From the NCBI RefSeq assembly GCF_003672135.1, contig NC_039513.1, forward strand, positions 868,001 through 932,000: a stretch of 64,000 nt of DNA, written 5' to 3'. The DNA is from Ooceraea biroi (lineage: Eukaryota; Arthropoda; Insecta; Hymenoptera; Formicidae). Shown one piece after another: positions 44,871-55,628 of the stretch; the first letter of the stretch is position 1; each line of letters begins with the position of its first letter. The notes beneath the pieces are model-generated. The model ran no database searches and was not told the DNA's origin. It saw only the letters and a list, made by a program, of their open reading frames with translations. Both the position numbers and the translations under genes were made by a program.

Positions 44871-46999
44871 ATGCAATTCAATCCGAGAAACGTCATAATA
44901 CTGTTGTTTACTGCTGCTACATTTAATTTGCCACAAACTCCTGTTACAAATGAGGAAATGGAAGTAAAAGAGAAAATAGAAAACATGCTGCAAAAAATGT
45001 ACGAGGATAAATACAAAATTGAAGAAGAAGATTCTCTTGATTTTGAAAATTCATTTGATATACCTGAAACAGAACCAGTAGCAGAGGAAGAAGAAAATGA
45101 AAACGAAATAACATATGTAAAGGAAATGATATGTGTAAATGATGATATTCCAATTGAATATAAAAGAAATGTTGTTGAGTTTTAGAAACCTGTTAATTCA
45201 ATTAAGACAAAACCTCTCGAGTCTGTGAAACATAGATTTCGTAAAGTTACATCCTTACGCCAATTACGAAGATGGCAAGAACAAGTGAATAGAGGTGAAA
45301 CTAGATTGCAGAAGCTGAAAGAAATTGCATCGTATACATTAGAGAAATTCAAAGAAGGTTTTGAGAAAGAAGTAATTATTCACGACACTGATATTACTCG
45401 ATGGACCCTGAAAGCGCAACAGGAAATAAATGCACCAGGATTTACAGCATCAATTGGATGGGTAAAAAGATTTAAGCTAGCACATAATATTGTTTCCCGA
45501 AAAATTACAAAATTTGTTACAAAAAAGACTTTGCAATCAAAAGAAAATCTGATAACCGAAAGCAATAGGTTTATTGACAATGTTAAAGATTATATTACGC
45601 GCTATAGACTTGAAAATGTTTATAATTCAGATCAAAGCGGATTTCAATTAGAATTTCACTCTGGTCGTTCTTTAGCAAGCCAAGGTACAAAAAAGGTTAA
45701 GTGCACGGCACAGTCGATATCGGCAACTACACATAGTTATACTATACAACCGACAATTTCAGTTGATGGTAGATTATTATCGCCTCTTTTTATTGTTTTA
45801 AAAGAACGCACTGGATCATTCGGTCCGAGAGTACAAGAAGTAATGTTTAGAGAAAACAATATTTATGTTATGGCTTCTCAATCTGGAAAATTACCATCAC
45901 ATCATTTTGAGATTTGGTTAAGAGAAGTTTATTTTCCAAATGTTGGTTCTAAATCGGTTTTGTTACTGGATTCTTGGAGTGGACATTGTCCAAATATAAT
46001 TGCAAGAAATAAACCAGAATCTGCAGAAGATGCATTTCTTCTAATTATACCAGCAGGGACAACGGGTCGAATACAACCATTAGATGTGTATGGTTTTCGC
46101 TTGTGGAAAAATTTTATAAAACATTTTTCGGATATTGTCATACTTCTAGATTTAGAAATCAACCTTCATTCGCGAGATGCCATTTTAAAATTACAATCAT
46201 TAACACATTTTCAATTTTCATCACCAAGATTTAGAAATATGTTTGAGAAGCGCGTAGGATGGTAATGCGCATATGGAACAGGTGGATGGAACGGGCGGTA
46301 GAAATGAGTCACACACAGATCTTGAGATTCACAATGTATTTGAGCGGTCACTATGTGCACTATTTACAGTGGCAAATCTCACGGGCGAGCAGATTATATT
46401 AATACGGCCCGTATCCGTGGATCGCCGATGAGAGATCGAACCGGCTTCGCGATGCACGTGGCACGCACGTGCCGGGTGAGTTTCGCGCGGGCTACCAGAT
46501 TCTATAAATACAGGCAACTCGCGGAAGAATGAGCTGAACGATTAACGGACCGAGCTGAACACTTCGAACCGTGAGATGCACCTTCTGAGCGACTAACAAA
46601 CTAATACGCTAATACTACACAAAAGAGATCGCATTCGCTGTCAGCTCATTGCCGGCATAACGAAGACTGATTATTCACGAAGTAGCCCGTCTGATGGCGC
46701 GGCGCCTCACCCGTCGCGCGCGGTCTTCGCGTCAAGGGTGGCGACACCGAATGAATGAGGGGGGCTTATGATTATTTCTTCAACAAAATGTATTTAAATA
46801 TGCATGGTATAAAAGCGGTTATATAGAACATAGACCAGCGGAATTTGAAACGCCAGTTGACTTTTGTTTTAAAAAAAATTTTAAACCGACATGCGATGTT
46901 TGCGGCGGCATTGCTATAATTACTTGCGCATGGTGTAAGAAATCTCTTTGTATACAACATTTCTTTCATGACCATCATCTTTGTTATAATTTTGACCCA
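44871..46999 (+). pseudogene. DDE_1/pogo-like transposase, one stop and one insertion
   Basis: From ATG 44,871 an acidic N-terminus leads to one in-frame TAG (45,183) and then KHRFRKVTSLRQLRRW; a CENP-B-type HTH, FTASIGWVKRFKLAHNIVSRK; catalytic blocks VYNSDQSGFQ, LLLDSWSGHCPN and IQPLDVYGF give three Asp in pogo spacing. The frame stops at 46,245 in a ~535-bp insert and resumes about 46,782 with KYAWYKSGYIEHRPAEF and a Cys-rich tail (CDVCGG, CAWCKKSLC). TAA at 46,999. Confidence 0.85.
46246..46781. other. ~535-bp insert in pogo-like transposase, probably an LTR or promoter fragment
   Basis: GC-rich compared with the host gene, with CTATAAATA (46,503) and closely following GAGCTGAAC repeats (46,532; 46,551). 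Flanking AATATGTTT / AATGTATTT may be a decayed duplication. No coding capacity recognised. Confidence 0.4.
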
Positions 47000-47468
47000 T
47001 AAATATTTACATTATTCCAAATTGTATTAACAATTTGTTTTATTTGTAATTTTGTTTCAATATTGTTACACAATACATTATATTACATATTATAACAAAA
47101 TTGTTTATTTTCATCAATAAAAACATTGATAAAATATATATAATTTAATAAACAAATATATAATATAATACATATATGTGTGTTTATTTCTATTTTTCCC
47201 TTATACTATTCTTCGACCAAACTAGAAGATAGGTGCAGACTTCCATTACCAGGGATCCCATAGCACATGCCTGTACTTCCTCGTCATTACCGTACTCCTT
47301 TTACAATTAGTTGCAACCTAAAATTGTAAGTTAAAATTGTAAAAAAATAATTATATTTTGATACATATTACTTTTTTATTTTATTATTTAAATTATATAA
47401 GTATTTAAAGTTTAATTACCTTTCTTGAAAAAAATCTTAATTTTCATTTACGTATTATTCATCCTGAC
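47000..47468. other. AT-rich 3' region of the CAAGG element
   Basis: Low-complexity AT-rich sequence, no gene seen. Confidence 0.4.
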
Positions 47469-47680
47469 TCATCGATGACTTTCATCTCTACTATCTCTAT
47501 TACGTATAAATTCTATACGATTTCTTAACTGTCCAATATCTCTGCTATGCTCTCCAGCATTATGAACAGATCTGATCTTTGTTCTATTTTCTAATAAACA
47601 TTTTAATAAATATTCTCTGCCATAATGCTGCTCTTGCCCATTAATAGCAAAAAGTCGTACAAAACATACTGCGATAATAG
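47469..47680 (-). pseudogene. possible second protein of CAAGG element, C-terminal piece
   Basis: A minus-strand frame convergent with the transposase reads VCFVRLFAINGQEQHYG, REYLLKCLLENRTKIRSV and RNRIEFIRNRDSRDE, ending TGA at 47,469. It is cut at its start by the mariner TA (47,681). The composition looks coding, but I recognise no domain. Confidence 0.35.
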
Positions 47681-47682
47681 TA

Positions 47683-48946
47683 TTAGGTTGTTCATTAAGT
47701 TTAAAACATAAATCTATTGTACTTACACATTTATTCAATCTAGAATGTATTGTCCATCTTGATCGACCATCTTCTGCCAACGTTCTGGAAGGGACATAAT
47801 GCCGCGTTTGTAGAAGTCGCGCGACTTCTGCGCGAAAAAGTCCTTCAAGTACGTTTGAATATCGTCCACTGAAGTAAAGCGCTGCCCGTCGAGATTGTTT
47901 TGGAGTGACCGGAACAGATGGTAATCCGACGGCGCAAGGTCTGGGGAGTATGGTGGGTGCTGCATGACTTCCCAGCCAAAGCACTTCAACTTCTTCTTGG
48001 TCACCAAAGCAGTGTGTGGTTTGGCGTTGTCGTGGTGGAAGACAACGCCCTTCCTGTTCGCCAATTCCGGCCGCTTCTCCGCCACTGCCTGCTTCAATTT
48101 TTCTAACTGAGCGCAATGCTTCTCGGCGTCGATGGTCTGACCGCGCGGAAGCAGCTCGAAGTACAGGACGCCTCGCCAATCCCATCACACACTCAGCATC
48201 ACTTTCTTCGGATGCAAATCCGCTTTGGCAACCGATTGTGACGACTCACCCGGACCGCACAATGACCGCTTGCGTCGAATGTTGTTATATACCACCCATT
48301 TTTCATCTCCCGTGACCACCCGTTTGAGAAAGGCCTCCAGCGAGTTCCATTTCAGCAGGGATTCACAGATCATGACGCGGTCCAAAATGTTCTTTTCGGT
48401 GAGCTCGTGAGGGACCCAAACATCTGCTTTTTTCGACATCCCAAGCCGTTTTAATCGCTGCGCAACCGTTGTATGGGCGATGTCGAAGCACTCCGCGATC
48501 TCCCGCGTCGTCAGGTGTCGGTCTGCTTTGATTGCGGCCACGATTTGGTCGTCGTCAGTGGTGGATGGACGACCGGAGCGAGCAGCATCGGAGACGTTCA
48601 CATCTCCGGAACGAAAGCGCGCAAACCAACGCTGACAAGTGTCAGCGCTTATGGCCGAGTCCCCGTACACGCCACATATCTCACGTTGTGCGTCCGTCGC
48701 TTTTACTCCTTTGCGGAAGAAAAATAGCAAAATGTGCCGAAAATGCACCTTTTGATCCTCCATTTTCAATGAATAGCGCGTACACACAACACGTCAAAAC
48801 ACAACAAAGACTCTGGCGAAATGTCAAGCGTTGTCTAACCTGTCACGGAGTATTCGGCAATCCGCGGTTCAGGCGATGCATGCTATCTTTTTCAATGGAC
48901 AAACGCTATCTATCAAGAAAACCGCAGAACTTAATGAACAACCTAA
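47683..48946 (-). mobile_element. mariner element, full length
   Basis: Ends TTAGGTTGTTCATTAAGTT and inverse, flanked by TA (47,681-47,682; 48,947-48,948), 1,264 bp, typical mariner size. Inserted in the right terminal repeat of the CAAGG element; the left repeat (44,385-44,430) shows the empty site with one TA. Confidence 0.94.
47735..48763 (-). pseudogene. mariner transposase with a single stop codon
   Basis: Open from ATG 48,763 (MEDQKVHFRHILLFFF) to TAG after YILD, 343 codons, the usual mariner length, broken only by TGA at 48,185-48,187 where a Trp codon is expected. HTH: GDSAISADTCQRWFARFRSG; linker WVPHELTEKN; catalytic VVTGDEKWV, FHHDNAKPH and YSPDLAPSDYHLF give the D,D34D triad. It is otherwise in frame, so a young insertion. 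Confidence 0.93.
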
Positions 48947-51275
48947 TACATGATAAGACAATGTGACGTACTAGAGTGACGCTGGCAAAGTGACGGCATT
49001 TTATACTACTGCTCAAATGATATATATATATATATGTCTACATTATCTATTTCATATCACTTACAACGTTCTTGTATTGTTCTATTACAATTAAATTTTT
49101 CCACCTATTTCATCTTTTCCGTAGATTTTAAATTAAAGTTATAGAAATAGCTGCGATCTATGATGTCTTAAGATATTAATATCATTTCTACCTAAAGCAA
49201 TAAGTAATAAATAAGTGCAACATGTAATGTATACATCTATCCGTCTATTGTTATTAATGAAGGAAGCATCTAAAATTAGTCTGTCTCGTCGCATAGTAAT
49301 CTGTTACACGACGCATTCAACTTGACTTTTGACATATTAAAGTTCTCTTTTGTTCGTTACGAAATATGTTTTACCAGTTATGATGTAGTCATCTGTTATT
49401 AAGAGAAGATGCGGACAAAATGTGTTGCGTAAAGAAATCGGTCACATGGACGGGCACAAATAGCGTATATACGGAGGCGTTTGTAATTAATTCTCGAAAA
49501 TGATTTCTCGGAACGCAACTTTATTATACATGGTTGAATTCGTAAAAACATGAGCTTTCTATTGGTGATACAAAAATTTCAAAATTCTGAAAAAAGTGAT
49601 GAGTGGTGGGGGTATTTTGAAAAATAAAAAACTAAAAAATTTTTCTCTTATTCTCTTTTAAAGTACTCTCAAAGCCATTCATTTTTTATTGGAAAACAAT
49701 TTTTCTATCTTTAATAGTTTCCAAGATATTCGCCTTGAAAGATAAACACCGACTTTTTCAAAGGGGTGTTTAACCCCCTAAAAGTGAGTTAGGGCACGTA
49801 TAAAAAAATACGTGTCCCTTATTTTGAGCTAGAAAACAACATATTCAAAGCTCATCAAAATCGGAGGGGGACACTTCCGTACCTTTCTTTATAAGTACCC
49901 TGAGTTTGGATCGTATGCGATATTACAATATCAATTTTTGATACTTTTTTTCATTCATTTATACGCCGATAATGAATGTATTGAACATTCTATTCATTCC
50001 AACATTCAAACATTTCATAATAAGATCTTAAAACTTTAATCTGTCAATAAAAAGCAACGTGCATCGAGCTGTCAAAGCTATCACATGTCAGCCGCGTGAC
50101 GTTGCTCATAGATTACAGATTCTGCATCACGCATATCATGTAATAATCTTAAAAATGTATATTTATAATAAAAAGTTCTGTTTCTACATTTTGTACAATT
50201 ATTAGATCAACTTATTTATTTTAGAAAAGACAAAAATAATATCTTATGATGTGCGTGAAACAGAAATCTGTAATCTATAAGCGATGTCACTCGGCTGACA
50301 TGTGATAGCTTCATGTGAAAGCTTTGACAGGTCGATGCACGTCGCTTTTTAATGACAAATTAAATTTTTAAGATCTTATTATAAAATGTTTGAATGTTAG
50401 AATGAATGAATAGAATGTTCAATACATTATCAATATATTATTAATTATCGGCGTGTAAATAAATGAAAAGAAGTATCAGAAATTGATATTGTAATATCGC
50501 ATATGATCCAGACTCAGGGCACTTAGAGCCTGTCACTACTGTGCAATGTACTGTGCCTGAGCGCGCGAAGTTTAGACGATACGATTAGTCAACTTTAAAC
50601 GCTTCTCATTTAAAAACTATTGTAGTCTCAACATTTTGGTATTAGAAAATTCGTCTCCAAATACTTTCAAGAATCTCTCATTAACGGCTGTCGCACTTGA
50701 TCTGGGACACCCTGTATATGGGTAATTATGCATAATAGGAGAGCCAGCCCCGATGACCTTGACATATGTTATAGAGGTCACCCTCCTGAGTGACCTTCAA
50801 AAGGTTTTAGCCGGCGGTCATTGTTTATTCTTTCAAAAAAGAACTCTATAAAACTAATGATATTAACAAATTGCGCCAACTACAATAGGTATTTATGCAA
50901 ACCAGAAAATCTATTACTTTTTATTATTACTCTTTGGCCGATATTCATTGTTGAGTCTTATTTAAAACCATATTAAGTACAATTATAAGATATTTGAAAC
51001 CAATCACACAGCCGTATTAGCATCTTAAGACATTACTTCAGATCGCGTGTGGCAATAAGAACGGACTATGAATACTGGCCTTTAATATTAAAGTGCTATA
51101 TCCAGTTAATAATATATGATTCTGTAATGACAGTTTTGAGCACGTATTGGTTTACATTACATTCAACATACAAATAAATATTGTAATATTATTATCTCCT
51201 AGTCCGCATTTATCTCCTAGTCCGTTCTTATTTCCAGATGATCTGAAGTAATAATGTCTTAAGATGCTAATGTAA

Positions 51276-53116
51276 CATATCTGACAATTTTGATTAGAAT
51301 TTCGTAAATTATTTTGACTCGAATTATTACTTGGTCGCTGTAGTAAATCTGTCATAGCATGCAGTTCTCTTTCTATTCCTAAAGCGTCTGCTATTGTGGC
51401 TTGAACATCTAGATCTCTAACGATTCTTTGTTCTATTTCCGGTTTTAATCCTCTAATAAAACATTTCGCCATATCTGTTCCCAATGAAACTTTAATGGTA
51501 GGATCTGTCTGTGGATTGCTAGTACTGCGATATGCCTCTAATATTTATTTTCTCAAAACCTTTACTCTGTTGGCATAAGTGACCACATTTTTCTCGTTTT
51601 TCTGATATACAGGGTGTTTCCTAAGTAAGTAGACAAACTTAAGAAGGATATTCCTTGGCTTATTTTAAGAAGAAAAGGTCATATAAACATATGTCCTAAA
51701 CTGCTTTGTTTTCAAAAAAACGTACATCACTGTTTTCGTTCACTTTTCGTTTATTATAGAACAGTTTGTGTTATTTCAAATGAAACAAATGCAAAACAAT
51801 AGTAACCAAAAAGAAAAATTATAAGGAAAAAGAAAATAGTAACTAAAAAGAAAAATAATAACATCACAGTAACTGCTGAAAATGTCCACCTGCAGCCATG
51901 ATACACGCCTCAACTCTCCTTTCCATTGATTGACGTACACGCTCAAAAATACCTGGAGTGTTACGTATTCTTTCACATCCATCTATTATGCGATTTCTGA
52001 GATCTTCTTCATTTTGAATAGGTGTAGCGTAAACTAAAGATTTACGCTGTCCCCATAGAAAAAGATCTACTGGATTTAAGTCTGGGGATCTTGCAGGCCA
52101 TAAATGGTTTGGTCTTTGAGTACCTCGACCGATCCATTGATTGGCAAACTTCCTGTTCAAAAATTGACGAACTGCTAAGCTAAAGTGGGGTGGAGCGCCA
52201 TCATAAACCACATTCTATTTCTGAGCATGAGTGGAATATCTTCCAAAGGTAGCTCATCTTCAAGAAAATGTAGATACGAAGCACCGTTAAGTCTCAAGGG
52301 AAGAAAGGCGGCCGCGCGGCGCAGTCTGAAACGAGTGTTCACTTGCGGCGCCACGAGACCATCCCCACTCCATCCCCACCGCTGTTGACTCGTACTGCAA
52401 AAGCACGCTATCCGAAAAGTGAACGAAAACAGTGATGTACTTTTTTTGGAAAACAAAGCAGTTTAGGACATATGTTTATATGACCTTTTCTTCTTAAAAT
52501 AAGCCAAGGAATATCCTCCTTAAGTTTGTCTACTTACTTAGGAAACACCCTGTATATTTCCTAATTCCCCCTGTAATTGATAAGCATTTTTCGAGGATCC
52601 ATAAATTTGTTTTAAGTATTTCGTTAACTTAGCTATGGTATCAAACTCTTGACCTTATATTGTTCTGCGCGCTTCGCCCGCTATGCGAGTTCTAACAATT
52701 TTCGTAAATTGTGATTCGGCCTCGCTAGGTAACATAGATTTCGCTTCTTCGCATCCCTCAACAAAATAGTTTAGAGGAATGTTGCTACCGTCGAAAAAGG
52801 GTACTGCCTCAACGGCATATTTCAATGTAACAAAATTATTTTGCGACATGGTTGTGGGTTCTTTTACCTCTTTCTTAATGGGTGTAATAGGTATGAAGGT
52901 TTCTTCAGTATGATCGAAAGATGCACATAAAGAGGATTCGTCACAGACTATAGTTTGGTCTAAGGGTTGGTCTGACGGAAAGTGTAGTTCTTTGCGAGGC
53001 AGGGTAGAGGTGCGAGAGATAAGAGGAGCTGAGGATGGAGGAGCACCGAATCTGCCTATTGCTATGTCGTAACTTTCTTCGACCACCCGTTTATCACTTT
53101 GAGACCTCGTATTCAT
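51276..53116 (-). pseudogene. Gypsy Gag, interrupted
   Basis: Starts MNTRSQSDKR at 53,116; VPFFDGSNIPLNYFVEG and ESQFTKIVRTRIAGEARR are Gag blocks; stop at 52,655. After the IS630-type insert, NRVKVLRK, then MAKCFIRGLKPEIEQRI and a knuckle start NCQIC where the element ends. Confidence 0.78.
51610..52552 (-). mobile_element. IS630/mariner-type element, internally deleted
   Basis: Ends CAGGGTGTTTCCTAAGTAAG and inverse, TA on both sides (51,608-51,609; 52,553-52,554), 943 bp. The transposase keeps only the C-terminal half: SYLHFLEDELP, MVYDGAPPHFSLAVRQFL (second Asp), WPARSPDLNPVDLFLWG (third acidic). It is the same family as the N-terminal half at 7,999-8,882. Confidence 0.87.
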
Positions 53117-53142
53117 TCCACTCTCAACAAATTGCACTTTAG

Positions 53143-53160
53143 ATCCCGGACGAGCCCCCA
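53143..53160 (-). other. primer-binding site, tRNA-Pro type
   Basis: Minus strand TGGGGGCTCGTCCGGGAT lies 19 bases after the LTR end; it is complementary to the conserved 3' end of tRNA-Pro. Confidence 0.75.
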
Positions 53161-53179
53161 AAATTTTACTACGTGGGTT

Positions 53180-54498
53180 TGTTACGTCCAAACCACGTAC
53201 CTCTCGCGTAAGAACGCGAGTCGAGCCGACAAAGTTATCTAGAAAAAGGTCAACGGCCAAAGCCACTCTTACACTTGTTCCGAATAAAAGTCTGCTCGTT
53301 GGCCCTTTTATGTAAGGGAATCGAATCCCTATTACATGGGATAGGGCCTCGTGCGATAAATTGAGGGAGGAAAGGAGTAAATAAATTAGGCTTAAATTAA
53401 CATAAAAAAATTTAAAAATGACTTTATTCAAACAGTCGAATAATGATTTGATAAACGCAAATTAAACTCTTAACTCTCGAAATTTATACATAATTGAAAC
53501 GAAAGGTTATACTAATATAACTATAAAAATTGATACTTAAATTAATTATCAGTTAACTGGGACTCTTCGGCGTCCGCAGTGTACGTTAATGGTGGTGAAA
53601 GGGTTGATGGTGCATCAGAAGAAAAAGGTGGAAGATGTGAAAAGAGTGGAAATGTGTAATTAAAAGGGAAGAAAAAAAACAAAGGAAGAGGCAAAAGTAA
53701 AACTGACAACTAGTCGCAAAGGCACAAAAAAACAAATAAAAATAATCAATTTACAAAAAAACTTACTTTTAAAATGTCCAAACCAAATTGACAAATGAAT
53801 GGAGAGTGGTGACTAGATCAGTGTGCTGCGGCTTCTCTGATTTGAGGTGGAACGAGTGGTTGTTCAATTACACTGACTCTAAGTTCTGAGTGATGACTCT
53901 CGATATTTTGAATAATGACTTCACTTAACGTATTGAATTGAAATAGCAACTAGTGCGTCTGATCGTCTTGAAAGAAAACTAAAGAATGCCCCAGGGCGGT
54001 TTCTCTACCCTTTTTATAAGATAGGAAAAATCGTGTAGGAGGGGATTCTTCTAGAACATTCGATGAGGGAAAACGCCCGAAGTTAGGTAACGAGACGACA
54101 CGTATAGCTGAAATCGAAGGGCCACCTTTGGACCTTGATAAGTGGCCGAGAGCGTAATCATGGTCATGGTGACGAAATGCACGTGTTCACGACCAAGGTG
54201 ACCCAACAGTCGTGGTGATAAGGTAGATGATACGCTAACGTTCAGGGTTGCTGCAAGAAATGTTTGTTTATTGATCACGCGACGCGCACATGTACTGCGT
54301 GCCTTACGGTTCCTGTAAGGTTCCCGCTTGATATCGTGTGTCGGAAAAAATAAAATTCAATTAAAATTGTGCAACAACCGTGAGTGTCTTGGCTCAATAA
54401 TGCGTGAGTGATAAGTAACACGCGGTAATTACTAAACGAATGTAACTCTATTATCTATTTCTTACGAAAGCAAGGGACCGTGGAGTCTGGACGTAACA
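53180..54498 (-). repeat. Gypsy LTR, 1.3 kb
   Basis: Minus strand TGTTACGTCCAGACTCC ... GGACGTAACA. The first ~50 bp resemble the LTR at 22,055. Its terminal ten bases are also inverse to each other. Confidence 0.8.
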
Positions 54499-55628
54499 CT
54501 AATGCGGCTCTGTGATTGGTTTCAAACATCTTATGATTGTACTTAACACGGCCTTAAAGATTTTATTGGAAAAATAAAGGGTATAATAATAATAAGCAGA
54601 TATTTTTATACGATAAATATTTTAATACATATGCATATATAAATATGTCAATACAAATATGTTTTTTGAAAATACTTGGCGCTGCTAAACCAAATAAAAA
54701 CTTCTCTTAGTATTTAAATAATCTAAACATTACAATAATTTGCTTAGACTCTAATTTACACAACAACTTGCCGAAATACATAAAATATATGTACAAATGT
54801 AGTTAATTACACTTATTCTATACTTAACTTTAATGTCTCACACACACGCGCGCACGCACGAGAGGGAGGCACATACACACCTAACTTACATAACACAATC
54901 GCCGAAATACACACACACACACACACATTCACAAGAGAGGAAGAAAGAGAATAAGGCAATTAACACATTGGTTCGATTTGTTGAGAATTTTTTATTCGGT
55001 TTAGCAGCGCCAAGTATTTTCAAAAACCACATTTGTATTGACATATTTATATATGTATATGTATTAAAATATTTATCGTATAAAAATATCTGCTTATTAT
55101 TATTATACCCTTTATTTTTCCAATAACATCTTTAAGGCCGTGTTAAGTACAATCATAAGATGTTTGAAACCAATCACAGAGCCGCATTAGCATCTTAAGA
55201 CATTATTACTTCAGATCATCTGGAAATAAGAACGGACTAGGAGATAAATGCGGACTAGGAGATAATAATATTACAATATTTATTTGTATGTTGAATGTAA
55301 TGTAAACCAATACGTGCTCAAAACTGTCATTACAGAATCATATATTATTAACTGGATATAGCACTTTAATATTAAAGGCCAGTATTCATAGTCCATTCTT
55401 ATTGCCACACGCGATCTGAAGTAATGTCTTAAGATGCTAATACGGCTGTGTGATTGGTTTCAAATATCTTATAATTGTACTTAATATGGTTTTAAATAAG
55501 ACTCAACAATGAATATCGGCCAAAGAGTAATAATAAAAAGTAATAGATTTTCTGGTTTGCATAAATACCTATTGTAGTTGGCGCAATTTGTTAATATCAT
55601 TAGTTTTATAGAGTTCTTTTTTGAAAGA

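Larger units (their letters stand above)
43452..49891 (+). mobile_element. CAAGG-terminus element 2, autonomous type, TAA duplication
   Basis: Flanked by TAA (43,449-43,451; 49,892-49,894); removing it matches the uninterrupted opposite arm of the host palindrome. Long terminal inverted repeats of ~950 bp (43,452-44,430 and about 47,660-49,891, the latter opened by the mariner). The centre carries a pogo-like transposase. The CAAGGAARGTA terminus joins it with element 1. Confidence 0.85.
43260..50714. mobile_element. TA-flanked palindromic element with CAGGGTGTCCCAGA ends
   Basis: Ends CAGGGTGTCCCAGAGCAAGTG and close inverse, with TA on both sides (43,258-43,259; 50,715-50,716). Without the CAAGG element at 43,452-49,891 it is a ~1-kb palindrome with ~490-bp arms (left arm continues at 49,892-50,200). 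No gene of its own. Confidence 0.85.
51276..54498 (-). mobile_element. Gypsy-type retrotransposon, 3' part deleted
   Basis: Minus strand: LTR (54,498-53,180), primer site, gag, then abrupt end at the zinc-knuckle codons. CTAA flanks both sides (51,272-51,275; 54,499-54,502), so the 3' boundary is kept although pol and nearly all of the 3' LTR are gone. Confidence 0.8.
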
